A stretch of 28,319 nt of DNA from Bacillota bacterium. GTDB lineage: Bacteria; Bacillota_A; Clostridia; Lachnospirales; Lachnospiraceae. Below the pieces are notes generated by a model that saw nothing but the letters and a program-made list of their open reading frames with translations, made no database searches and had not been told where the DNA came from. Of the stretch, positions 1 to 7,200 are shown piece after piece; position 1 is the stretch's first letter; every line of letters begins with the position of its first letter. A program made the position numbers and the translations under genes. The DNA lies in contig JAEZTQ010000047.1 in the NCBI GenBank assembly GCA_023443625.1, positions 1-28,319 on the forward strand. Direction: 5' to 3'.

Positions 1-23
1 AAAAGAAAAAGAGGAATAAGGAG

Positions 24-51
24 TTGAAAATAATTTAGAAATGATTATAAT
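24..51 (+). promoter_or_regulatory. Candidate sigma-A promoter P1 upstream of the parA-like gene
   Basis: TTGAAA (24-29) and TATAAT (46-51) are separated by 16 bp, a near-consensus vegetative promoter. Transcription would start near 58, inside the inverted repeat at 51-80. It could drive the ParA-like gene with a long leader, as a second start upstream of P2. Confidence 0.4.
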
Positions 52-80
52 GATGATAAATAAGTCTAAGTTTATCATCA
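51..80. repeat. Perfect 10-bp inverted repeat near the left edge
   Basis: TGATGATAAA (51-60) and TTTATCATCA (71-80) are perfect reverse complements around a 10-base loop. No T-run follows, so it is unlikely to be a terminator. It covers the predicted start point of P1, which suits an operator. A second small inverted repeat (GGGTA/TACCC, 83-96) follows it. Confidence 0.5.
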
Positions 81-142
81 AAGGGTAATTCTACCCATTA
101 AAATCCTAAGCTAACTAAACGCAATCGTATGTATTAGTTAAA

Positions 143-171
143 TTGTATTATGGAGAAAAATAAGTTATAAT
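143..171 (+). promoter_or_regulatory. Sigma-A promoter P2 of the parA-like gene
   Basis: TTGTAT (143-148) and TATAAT (166-171) lie 17 bp apart, an almost ideal sigma-A promoter. The predicted start near 178 leaves a leader of about 88 bases before the ATG at 266. Confidence 0.6.
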
Positions 172-265
172 AAAGAAAAAGGTCATAAATACTGTAATAT
201 TATTATCAATACTATCGTTTGGGAGTCTCCTATTTATAAAAGAAGAAAGGATACACATTGATAAA

Positions 266-1057
266 ATGAAAAATACAAAGGTGATTTGTTTCGCTAATAA
301 TAAGGGCGGAAGTGGAAAGTCTACAACTTGTTCCAATATAGGTTATGGTTTAGCCCTTCTGGATAAGAAGGTTCTATTGGTGGACGGAGATATGCAGTTG
401 AACCTTTCCCTTTCTTTTTTTTCTGAAGAAAAGGTTCTAGAGTATGCAAGAAGTGAGAAAAATCTCTATTATGCAATAAAGCAGCAAAAGGATTTAAAAG
501 AATTTATCATTGCTACCGATTATCCGGGTCTTGATTTAATACCTTCTTCCACCTTAATGAGCTCTATCGAATATGAGCTATTTACCAAATGGCAAAGGGA
601 ATATATCTTAAAGAAATGCTTGGAAGGGGTAATTGCCGAGGGATATTATGACTACATATTAATTGATTCACCGCCAACCCTAGGGGGATGGGTTATGAAT
701 ATACTATGTGCCAGTGATGAGGTTATCATACCTGTTGAGGCTAGCCCCTGGGGATTGTTTGGACTGGCAAATATGCTGGAATTTTTAAATGAGGTTAAAC
801 AAATAGCCCCGGATTTATCTGTCCTTGGTATTGCAATCACAAAAGTAGATGAACGCAAGAATTATTTTAAGCAAACGATTGAGACTTTAAAAGGAATTGA
901 AAATGTACATATATTTGACTCCTATATTCGGGTAGACAGCTCTATTGAATGGGCACAAGATAACAGTAAGCCTGTAATTGCTTATAAGAAGAGCAGTCGA
1001 AGTGCTAAGGAATATATGAGTCTTACAGAGGAGGTAGACACAATTGCCAGTAGGTAA
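266..1057 (+). CDS. ParA/Soj-type ATPase (MinD superfamily)
   Basis: A 263-residue ParA-type ATPase. The N-terminus carries the deviant Walker A box KGGSGKST (residues 13-20) with the signature lysine of the ParA/MinD group, then a switch region with VDGDMQ (39-44) and a hydrophobic strand ending in IDSPP (Walker B region). Proteins of this family bind ATP, dimerise on DNA or membrane, and position plasmids, chromosome regions or large cell-surface or chemotaxis assemblies together with a ParB-like partner. The length is normal for a chromosomal Soj-type protein. A weak AGAAAGGAT lies rather far (about 15 bases) upstream of the ATG. The 3' end overlaps the ParB-like gene by 14 bases, so the two are translationally coupled. 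No parS-like site or replication initiator is visible, so this pair is probably not the main chromosomal Soj/Spo0J. The chemoreceptor gene downstream makes a role in positioning chemotaxis complexes possible, but that is inference. Confidence 0.85.
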   Translation: MKNTKVICFANNKGGSGKSTTCSNIGYGLALLDKKVLLVDGDMQLNLSLSFFSEEKVLEYARSEKNLYYAIKQQKDLKEFIIATDYPGLDLIPSSTLMSSIEYELFTKWQREYILKKCLEGVIAEGYYDYILIDSPPTLGGWVMNILCASDEVIIPVEASPWGLFGLANMLEFLNEVKQIAPDLSVLGIAITKVDERKNYFKQTIETLKGIENVHIFDSYIRVDSSIEWAQDNSKPVIAYKKSSRSAKEYMSLTEEVDTIASR

Positions 1058-1511
1058 AGGAAGTATTGCAAGAGCAACAAGCGCCAGCAGTAAGAAGCCA
1101 TCCTTGGTTACTAAAGCAGTAAAAAAACTGCCGCATATCCTTACGGATATTAAAATTGAGGAGATTTTATCTGTTCCCAGAGATTGGACCAGGGAAAGTA
1201 ACAATAACGAAGATATTCATGAATTAAAGAAATCAATTCAAGATTATGGCTTAATAGAGCCTGTAATTCTTAGAAGAATTAGTAATAATCAATTCCAGCT
1301 CCTATCGGGATACCAAAGACTAAGGGCAGTAAGCGAATTGGGAATGGAATTTATATCCTCTAGGGTTATAGATGATTTGAGCGAGGATAAAGCAAAAGAA
1401 TTATTTAAAGATCTTCACAGAAGGGCAGGGGAGGACAAGGTTAATATTCAGGAAGCTAAGTTTATAGTGGCTTCATCCATGCCGAAGGAAATGCCCATTC
1501 ATTTATTATAG
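1044..1511 (+). CDS. Short ParB/Srx-domain protein, partner of ParA
   Basis: A 155-residue protein with only the N-terminal ParB/sulfiredoxin-like nucleotide-binding domain. After a basic tail (residues 1-35) come the VPRDW strand, the ELKKSIQDYGLIEPVILRR helix-strand unit and SGYQRLRA (about residues 94-101), the equivalent of the ParB GERR box that binds CTP in the family. It ends at MPKEMPIHLL, where ordinary ParB proteins (250-300 residues) continue into the helix-turn-helix that reads parS and a dimerisation domain; both are missing. The start is a TTG with AGAGGAGG (1027-1034) placed 9 bases upstream. Either this is a natural short ParB-like adaptor or the gene lost its 3' half; the stop is followed directly by the 81-bp repeat element, so insertion of that element could have cut it. 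I could not see a continuation of the reading frame downstream. Confidence 0.7.
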   Translation: MPVGKGSIARATSASSKKPSLVTKAVKKLPHILTDIKIEEILSVPRDWTRESNNNEDIHELKKSIQDYGLIEPVILRRISNNQFQLLSGYQRLRAVSELGMEFISSRVIDDLSEDKAKELFKDLHRRAGEDKVNIQEAKFIVASSMPKEMPIHLL

Positions 1512-1516
1512 GACTA

Positions 1517-1626
1517 GTGTGAATTATTAAAAAGCATAATTCACACCTAGAAGTTTGTGCCTGCGTAATCCTCGGTACAAACTAACTCAAAGGGAAGGAA
1601 TGTACTGTTAGTGTGTATTTCCTTTT
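1517..1626 (+). ncRNA. Repeat element copy 1: conserved two-hairpin structured element
   Basis: Positions 1531-1611 match 10341-10421 with 7 differences in 81 bases. Hairpin 1 pairs GTGTGAATTAT (1517-1527) with ATAATTCACAC (1536-1546) around the loop TAAAAAGC. Hairpin 2 pairs GTTTGTGCC (1553-1561) with GGTACAAAC (1574-1582) around a 12-base loop. The tail holds a purine-rich AAAGGGAAGG. In this copy a third stem, AAGGAA (1595-1600) with TTCCTT (1619-1624), is followed by a short T-run and could end a transcript. The stem sequences differ between the copies while pairing is kept, which suggests selection on RNA (or single-stranded DNA) structure. I do not recognise the family. A non-autonomous mobile element is the main alternative. 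Confidence 0.55.
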
Positions 1627-1874
1627 ATGCTTAAAATGCCTAGATATTGATTATAAGATATTATTCCAATAACAGACATAATATGACAAAATAACTATTG
1701 AGTCTACTATATAATGAGATTATAATGTAATAAAATAGAACATATTGAAGAATTATAGCATAAATGCTGAGAGGCTAGGGTGTCGATTATGATTGCGTAT
1801 TTACCAGGGTTTAATCTTTCTTACACAAAGTTTTACACAAAAAACAAAAGATGAACTGAATAAAGGAGGAAGAT
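1627..1874 (+). other. Non-coding leader of the chemoreceptor gene
   Basis: This stretch lacks a credible gene. It holds the promoter at 1698-1726 and a leader of about 140 bases with a small hairpin (AGCAT/ATGCT, 1757-1768) and a direct repeat of TTACACAAA/TTTACACAAA near 1821-1841. A poor sigma-D-like match (TAAA at 1761, GTCGATTA at 1782, spacing 17 rather than about 15) is also present. I do not recognise a riboswitch class here. Confidence 0.4.
1698..1726 (+). promoter_or_regulatory. Sigma-A promoter of the chemoreceptor gene
   Basis: TTGAGT (1698-1703) and TATAAT (1721-1726) are spaced 17 bp apart. Transcription would begin near 1733, giving a 142-base leader before the ATG at 1875. 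Confidence 0.55.
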
Positions 1875-3872
1875 ATGAGAATTAATTTAGCTAAGAGAAT
1901 TATCATTATTGTTTGTCTGCTTGTTATTATACTTGTTGGAGGATTGGGCTCAATAGCACTTCAGTTAAGCTATAAAACAACGCAAGAGGAAGCTATTAAC
2001 GGTTTAAAAGAGGCATCTACACAAGGAGCGAATTATATCGATACTCAAATACGACTTGATCTCAGTGTACTTGAGCAGATAGGGAATCGGATAAGTGAAA
2101 ACACCTATAATCAGAAATTACAGGTTTTAGCTAAAGAGGCTGAAGAACTGGGCTATTTGGATATGGCGGTTATAGATATGAATGGGATTGCTAATTATGC
2201 AATAAGCGGTGAAGAAGCAGATTTAAGTGACCGGGACTATATAAAGAAAGCCCTTCAGGGAGAGGCATGTATTTCAAATGTACTGATCAGCAAGGTAACG
2301 AATAGTCCCGTTGTTATGTTTGCAGCACCCTTGAAATATGGAGATACTGTTCAAGGTGCACTTATAGGAAGAAAAGATGGTACATCATTGATTGATATTA
2401 CTGATAATATGAACTATGGAGAAAATGGTTTTGCATTTATCATAGGTAAAGATGGCACATTCTATGCTTATCCAGAGAGAGATTATGTCATAACCCAAAG
2501 AAATATTCTAAAAGACCTAGAAGAGAACGGAATATTTAAAGATCTGGGAGCAAAGGTTAATAAGTTAGGTATCGGTAATTCTGGAAATATTAAGTATAAT
2601 GTTGAGGGGGTACATAATATCGTCTCTCTTGTAAGTATACCTAATACTGATTGGATGTTAGGCTTAGGGGCTCCAAGGGCACAGATAGTAGAGGGCGTTG
2701 ATAATATGATGGGATTAATGTTAATCTTTTCAGCCTTACTCCTAATTGGAGGATTTATATTTTCTTTCTTACTGGGGAAATCAATTACAAAACCTATCAT
2801 TCATTCTGTTGCAGTTCTTGACCGCATATCACAGTATGATTTGAGAACAGATGCTAATAATAAGATTGATCCTTATACCAAGCGAAAAGATGAGATAGGT
2901 ATTATGTCTAAAGCAGTACTTACCTTACAGGTGAGTCTAAGGGATTTAGTAGAAAAGATTGCATCCAGTGCTGAACACATTGCTGCATCATCAGAAGAGT
3001 TATCGGCTACCAGCCAACAGGCAGTTTTATCTGCAAATGAAGTTGCTAGGGCTATTTTGGATATTGCAAGAGGTGCAAGTGATCAGGCCAGTGATACAGA
3101 AAAAGGTGCTACAGAAATAGATTCCCTTGGTAATATCATTGAGGATGATGTAAAATATGTGGCCGATTTAAATGAAGCAACAAGTGTTGTAGAAGTATTA
3201 AAGGATGAAGGTTTTGATATTTTACAAGTTCTTGTAAGTAAAACAGAACAAACAAACCATAATGCTGATGATATCAAAAGCATGATTAGCGAGACAAATG
3301 AAAGTGCGAAGAAAATAGAAACAGCAAGTCAAATGATATTAAGCATTGCAAGCCAGACCAATCTCTTAGCACTTAATGCAGCTATAGAAGCAGCTAGAGC
3401 TGGTGAAGCAGGTAAAGGCTTCTCAGTTGTTGCAGATGAGATTAGAAAATTAGCGGAGCAAGCGAATAAATTTACTGAAGAAATAATTATTGATATCGAA
3501 GAGCTAACCCAAAAAAGTAATAAAGCAGTAGAAGTAATGGAAGAGGTGAGCTCAAACCTAAAAGAACAAACGGATAGTGTTAATCTTACTAGCACTAAAT
3601 TTGAAGGCATTGCAAAGTCCTTGGAGGATCTTGAAAGATCCATCGAGCATTTGAATATGTCCAGCCAGGAAATGAGAGTAAAGAAAGAAGAAATCGTCGG
3701 TATTATCGAGAATCTATCTGCTATTTCAGAAGAGAATGCAGCAGGAACAGAGGAAGCAACGGCTTCCATAGAGGAGCAAACAGCTTCTATGAGTGAAATT
3801 GCTAGTTCTAGTGAGAGTCTTTCTATGTTGGCAGAGGAGATGCAAAATAGCATTACTCAGTTTAAATTCTAG
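1875..3872 (+). CDS. Methyl-accepting chemotaxis protein, dCache sensor
   Basis: A 665-residue transmembrane chemoreceptor. One membrane helix lies at residues 8-30, then a periplasm-facing (extracellular) region of about 245 residues that looks like a double Cache domain, with the [12 protein letters not shown] stretch at 119-130 and VVMFAAPL after it. A second membrane helix is at 278-300, a HAMP linker at about 300-352, and a cytoplasmic signalling coiled coil to the end. The highly conserved hairpin tip that contacts CheA and CheW is at about 491-528, with [18 protein letters not shown]. Cache receptors bind small molecules such as amino acids or organic acids outside the cell; the ligand here cannot be read from sequence. 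AAAGGAGGA sits just before the ATG. It appears to be a single-gene transcript; the dehydrogenase follows after 53 bases with its own RBS and may be co-transcribed. Confidence 0.93.
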   Translation: MRINLAKRIIIIVCLLVIILVGGLGSIALQLSYKTTQEEAINGLKEASTQGANYIDTQIRLDLSVLEQIGNRISENTYNQKLQVLAKEAEELGYLDMAVIDMNGIANYAISGEEADLSDRDYIKKALQGEACISNVLISKVTNSPVVMFAAPLKYGDTVQGALIGRKDGTSLIDITDNMNYGENGFAFIIGKDGTFYAYPERDYVITQRNILKDLEENGIFKDLGAKVNKLGIGNSGNIKYNVEGVHNIVSLVSIPNTDWMLGLGAPRAQIVEGVDNMMGLMLIFSALLLIGGFIFSFLLGKSITKPIIHSVAVLDRISQYDLRTDANNKIDPYTKRKDEIGIMSKAVLTLQVSLRDLVEKIASSAEHIAASSEELSATSQQAVLSANEVARAILDIARGASDQASDTEKGATEIDSLGNIIEDDVKYVADLNEATSVVEVLKDEGFDILQVLVSKTEQTNHNADDIKSMISETNESAKKIETASQMILSIASQTNLLALNAAIEAARAGEAGKGFSVVADEIRKLAEQANKFTEEIIIDIEELTQKSNKAVEVMEEVSSNLKEQTDSVNLTSTKFEGIAKSLEDLERSIEHLNMSSQEMRVKKEEIVGIIENLSAISEENAAGTEEATASIEEQTASMSEIASSSESLSMLAEEMQNSITQFKF

Positions 3873-3925
3873 CAGATACTAGTAGGATGTTCTATTAAGA
3901 GAAATTCAGGAAGGAGAACTGGAGG

Positions 3926-4627
3926 ATGAATCAAACAATATTAATTACAGGAGCATCCAGAGGCTTGGGATACTATTTTGCAAAAAAATATCTAGAAGAT
4001 GGGGATATGGTATTTGCAGGGGCCAGAGATGTATCAGTCCCAGCTCTTATGAGGCTGAAAGAAGAATATCCGGACACACTAATACCAGTTGAACTGGAAG
4101 TTTCGGATACAAACTCTATTAATAAAGCGGCTCTGTTGGTAAGTGAGTATACGAAGAAGCTGGATATTTTGATTAATAATGCAGCCATACATAGTGAAAC
4201 TTCCTTTGAAATTCTTGAGAATGCTGATATTGACCAGTGTTTGAAGGTATATGACATAAATAGCATTGGGCCCATCAGAGTTGTAAAAGCTTTTTTACCA
4301 TTCATCAGAGAAAGTACCTCTGCTAAAATCATCAATATTTCTTCCGAAAGTGGAAGTATCGGCACTTGTAGAAGAGAAAAAGAATTTGATTACTGTATGT
4401 CCAAGGCAGCACTGAATATGGGTACAAAACTTCTTTCTAACTATTTAAAGAAGGATAATATTATGGTACTAGCCATACATCCCGGATGGATGAGAACGGA
4501 TATGGGTGGAAGCAATGCCCACCTGGATCCTTATGAGACAGCATGTCAATTAGTTGATTTAGTTAAAGATAGAACAATAGAGCAACCTATCTTTATTGAT
4601 AATCAGGGAAATGAACATCCATGGTAA
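3926..4627 (+). CDS. Short-chain dehydrogenase/reductase (classical SDR)
   Basis: A 233-residue NAD(P)-dependent oxidoreductase of the classical SDR family. The Rossmann-fold motif TGASRGLG is at residues 8-15, NNAA at 84-87, the catalytic serine in ISSESGS near 139-143, and the catalytic Y156-x3-K160 in YCMSK. HPGWMRTDMGG follows, typical of carbonyl reductase-like SDRs of the CsgA/sniffer type. Arg12 next to the glycine motif favours NADP(H). Length is normal and the active site is complete. AAGGAG lies 9 bases before the ATG. The substrate cannot be predicted. It is the last gene before a strong hairpin and lies convergent to the DUF2812 gene. Confidence 0.88.
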   Translation: MNQTILITGASRGLGYYFAKKYLEDGDMVFAGARDVSVPALMRLKEEYPDTLIPVELEVSDTNSINKAALLVSEYTKKLDILINNAAIHSETSFEILENADIDQCLKVYDINSIGPIRVVKAFLPFIRESTSAKIINISSESGSIGTCRREKEFDYCMSKAALNMGTKLLSNYLKKDNIMVLAIHPGWMRTDMGGSNAHLDPYETACQLVDLVKDRTIEQPIFIDNQGNEHPW

Positions 4628-4658
4628 ACAAGAACATATAAAAAATGGGGCCATTTAA

Positions 4659-4702
4659 AAGGGGTATACATAAGTCTAGCAAAGAACTTATGTATACCCC
4701 TT
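4659..4702. terminator. 17-bp stem terminator between convergent genes
   Basis: A perfect 17-bp stem (4659-4675 with 4686-4702) closes a 10-base loop. The strand read leftwards has TTTTAAAT after the stem, so it best serves the minus-strand PadR/DUF2812 operon, but as a long stem between convergent genes it may work both ways. Confidence 0.7.
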
Positions 4703-4720
4703 AGGTAATAGCTTCTTTAT

Positions 4721-5269
4721 CTAAAAATCATTGGTTTTGCTTAATTTCTTTGTCTTTTTTAGATAAGCAAGATAGGGGAGGCCACTAAAAACCATGACAA
4801 CAGTAACTATGAAAGTTAAAATAAGGGCGGGTATCCAAATGAAGGCAGGAGCAGAATATGCAGTACATACTGTCGTTGCCCCAAGGAGTAATAGGAAAAG
4901 AAAAAAAGAAGGAAGGGCATACTTTTTCATCTCTTTTTGTTCCCTCAGGTATTTATCCTGGTGCGTGGCTCTATCTGTATAGATGGGATTGGTACCAGGT
5001 ACTGCACTAAAAATATGAATTTCACAGCCTGCGGAGCATACATAATTCCAGCCTGCATCTTCAAAAAGCCTAAAGTAATCCTCACAGGTATCTTTTTGAT
5101 AATCCAGACTATAAACGAGATCCATAGGCTCTGATTTTGTTAAGATATAATCTGTAAATGAAAATCTTTTTAATAGCCAACCTTTTTTTGCGTATTTTGC
5201 CAGTCTATTCATTTCGAAATCTTCGAAGAAGGCTAAGCCAAGACAAGGTACACGTTTTTTAGTTCTCAT
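4721..5269 (-). CDS. DUF2812 membrane protein, PadR partner
   Basis: A 182-residue protein of the DUF2812 type. The soluble N-terminal part (about 1-115) has the typical GLAFFEDFEMNRLAKYAKKGW block and a Cys-containing stretch (GWNYVCSAGCEIHIF), followed by two hydrophobic segments at about 118-138 and 141-163 and a lysine-rich cytoplasmic tail. Members of this family are almost always encoded directly after a PadR repressor, and here the start overlaps the end of the PadR gene by 4 bases (ATGA-type coupling). The pair probably senses an envelope or membrane-active stress, but its biochemical role is not established and none should be assumed. Confidence 0.8.
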   Translation of the reverse strand: MRTKKRVPCLGLAFFEDFEMNRLAKYAKKGWLLKRFSFTDYILTKSEPMDLVYSLDYQKDTCEDYFRLFEDAGWNYVCSAGCEIHIFSAVPGTNPIYTDRATHQDKYLREQKEMKKYALPSFFLFLLLLGATTVCTAYSAPAFIWIPALILTFIVTVVMVFSGLPYLAYLKKTKKLSKTNDF

Positions 5270-5610
5270 AATATTTCTCCCCTTTCTTCAAAAATCAGCT
5301 CTGCATGTTTAACCATACTCTTTCTACGTTGTACTTCCTGTTTCAATAGTTCTTCCCCTTCTTTTGTAATGATATAGGTTTTTTTATTATCTACATGGTT
5401 TTCCTTTTCCCATGTAGTTATGAGATTAGCCATCTGCAATTTCTTCAACACAGTATAAAGGGATGCAGGGCCAATACTAAACTGATTATCAGTCAAAGCA
5501 TCAATGAATTTCATAATAAGATAACCATGCTTGGGCTCTAGTAAAGCCAAAAGGATATAATAAGTAGTATCCGTTAGCTCTCCCATTTCAATAGAATTAA
5601 TACGGGGCAT
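5266..5610 (-). CDS. PadR family transcriptional repressor
   Basis: A 114-residue PadR-like winged-helix regulator. The N-terminal half holds the family pattern YYILLALLEPKHGYLIMKFID and the recognition segment GPASLYTVLKKLQMANLITTW (about residues 50-72), followed by the wing and KTYIITKEGEELL, then a dimerisation helix. It is of the short PadR subfamily. It starts from an ATG preceded by AGGAGG and is coupled to the DUF2812 gene. Its own promoter (5694-5722) contains a 17-bp palindrome within the spacer and another just downstream, so the operon is very probably autoregulated. Confidence 0.88.
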   Translation of the reverse strand: MPRINSIEMGELTDTTYYILLALLEPKHGYLIMKFIDALTDNQFSIGPASLYTVLKKLQMANLITTWEKENHVDNKKTYIITKEGEELLKQEVQRRKSMVKHAELIFEERGEIL

Positions 5611-5651
5611 TCAAAACCTCCTAGCTCATTATTACTTGATTTTATTTTTTT

Positions 5652-5713
5652 ATATCATTAAACAATATATCATTAAATGATATGTTAATTAATGTTATAT
5701 CATTTAATGATAT
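5652..5713. promoter_or_regulatory. PadR operator array: two 17-bp palindromes plus a half site
   Basis: ATATCATTAAATGATAT at 5667-5683 and its reverse complement at 5697-5713 are perfect 17-bp palindromes starting exactly 30 bp apart. A half copy, ATATCATTAAA, lies at 5652-5662, 15 bp before the first. The right palindrome fills most of the promoter spacer and the left one covers the start-point region, as expected for repression of the divergent PadR gene. Confidence 0.75.
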
Positions 5714-5722
5714 ACTTGTCAA
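5694..5722 (-). promoter_or_regulatory. Sigma-A promoter of the PadR/DUF2812 operon
   Basis: On the minus strand a consensus TTGACA (5717-5722) is followed after 17 bp by TATAAC (5694-5699). The operator palindrome at 5697-5713 overlaps the spacer and the -10 box. Confidence 0.75.
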
Positions 5723-5924
5723 GGGATATATTTCATTAAATTTTCATTTAATTATACTACAAGAATCATATGGACTCGAGTGAAGCAATCTTTTTATTTA
5801 GAGCAAAGGAAGATAGGAAGGAAAGGGGATTTTTTAGTTCATTTCAGTATAGTTTAATTAGTAATTGCTTATAATTGATGATTAGTAGCAATAATATGAA
5901 GGAATTCATGGAGGAGTACTAATA

Positions 5925-7112
5925 ATGAAAAAACAGATTTTAAATAATGTATATTGGATTGGTAAGATAGACTGGGAACTAGACTCATTTCATGGCAATG
6001 ATTTTAGTATTCATAACGGCTCCAGCCAAAATGCATACTTAATTCTAGAAGAAAAGACGGTGCTTATAGATACAATATGGAATCTTCACTCGAAATTTTT
6101 TATTGAAAATCTGAAACAGGAAGTAGATATTCAGTCTATCGATTATATTATTATAAATCATGGAGAGGTTGATCATAGTGGCGCCTTACCAGAACTGATG
6201 GAATTAATACCAAATACCCCCATATACTGTACGGAGAATGCAGTGAAGTCTTTGACAGGACAATATCATCATAGGGAATGGAACTTTAACACTGTTAAAA
6301 CAGGGGATGAATTAGATATTGGTAATGGTAAAAAGCTTGTGTTTGTGGAAATGATGATGCTTCATTGGCCGGACAGTATGGCCACATATATGACGGGTGA
6401 CAATATACTTTTTTCCAATGATGCTTTTGGTCAACATTATGCAGTAGAAGAATTGTTTAATGACAAGGCGGATTCCTATGCAGTCTATAAAGAAGCCATG
6501 AGATATTATGCAAATATTCTAAATCCATTTTCAAAATTAGTTAAGAGAAAAATAGAAGAGATTCTTGCTATGAATTTACAGATCGATATGATTGCACCGA
6601 GCCATGGAGTTATATGGAGAGATAATCCCCTCCAAATAGTTGAAAAATATGTCTTATGGGCAGATGCTTACAAGGAGAATCAAATTACCGTAATATACGA
6701 TACAATGTGGGACGGTACAAAAAAAATAGCTCATAGGATAGCATATGAAATATCACAATTAGCATCTGAAACAAGGGTCAAGGTATTCAATATCTCTCAG
6801 TCTGATAAGAACGAAATTATGACTGAGGTATTTAAGTCAAAAGCAATCGCAGTTGGTTCACCAACAGCACTTAACAATGTCTTGTCCTCTGTTGGGGGTT
6901 GGTTATATTTTCTTGATGAATTAAAATTTCAAAATAAAAAAGCTGCAGTATTCGGATGCTATGGATGGAGCGGAGAAGGAAATAAGGTTCTCCGGGAGAA
7001 GTTAGAAAAATCAGGCTTTGAAGTTGTTGCCTCCGAGGTGAAAAGCCTGTGGAATCCCGATGATAGGATATATGAACAGATAGAACAAGTAGTGAAGGAA
7101 CTTACAGTTTAA
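5925..7112 (+). CDS. fprA: A-type flavodiiron protein (FprA-like)
   Basis: A 395-residue flavodiiron protein that reduces O2 to water and/or NO to N2O in anaerobes, using electrons delivered through FMN. The N-terminal metallo-beta-lactamase-like domain has the diiron ligands H79-x-E81-x-D83, H147, D166 and H227, with H84 in the HGEVDHSG motif. The C-terminal flavodoxin domain starts near residue 254 with the FMN phosphate loop TMWDGTKK and ends with the flavin-contacting SPTALNN and YGWSGEGNK segments. There is no rubredoxin or flavin reductase fusion, so it is a stand-alone class A enzyme needing a separate rubredoxin. GGAGG lies 10 bases upstream of the ATG. The gene is flanked by a strong terminator and appears monocistronic. 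It fits a strict anaerobe defending NrdD and other oxygen-sensitive enzymes. Confidence 0.93.
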   Translation: MKKQILNNVYWIGKIDWELDSFHGNDFSIHNGSSQNAYLILEEKTVLIDTIWNLHSKFFIENLKQEVDIQSIDYIIINHGEVDHSGALPELMELIPNTPIYCTENAVKSLTGQYHHREWNFNTVKTGDELDIGNGKKLVFVEMMMLHWPDSMATYMTGDNILFSNDAFGQHYAVEELFNDKADSYAVYKEAMRYYANILNPFSKLVKRKIEEILAMNLQIDMIAPSHGVIWRDNPLQIVEKYVLWADAYKENQITVIYDTMWDGTKKIAHRIAYEISQLASETRVKVFNISQSDKNEIMTEVFKSKAIAVGSPTALNNVLSSVGGWLYFLDELKFQNKKAAVFGCYGWSGEGNKVLREKLEKSGFEVVASEVKSLWNPDDRIYEQIEQVVKELTV

Positions 7113-7119
7113 ATTTTAC

Positions 7120-7166
7120 ATCAGGGGTTGTTGCAAAGATTGTGATATTATGCAACAACCCCTGAT
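7120..7166. terminator. Bidirectional terminator between fprA and GH127 gene
   Basis: ATCAGGGGTTGTTGCA (7120-7135) pairs perfectly over 16 bp with 7151-7166, with a 15-base loop. The flanks are T/A-rich on both sides, suiting termination of both convergent genes. Confidence 0.8.
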
Positions 7167-7200
7167 TATATATATCTAATAAATGCATTTATCAGATGCT

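Noticed and set aside
1733..1874. Possible c-di-GMP riboswitch in the chemoreceptor leader
   Set aside because: The leader lacks the conserved core blocks of either c-di-GMP class; only small unrelated hairpins are seen.
3329..3853. 174-codon minus-strand open frame
   Set aside because: It is antisense to the conserved signalling domain of the chemoreceptor, has Ser/Ile-rich shadow composition and no RBS.
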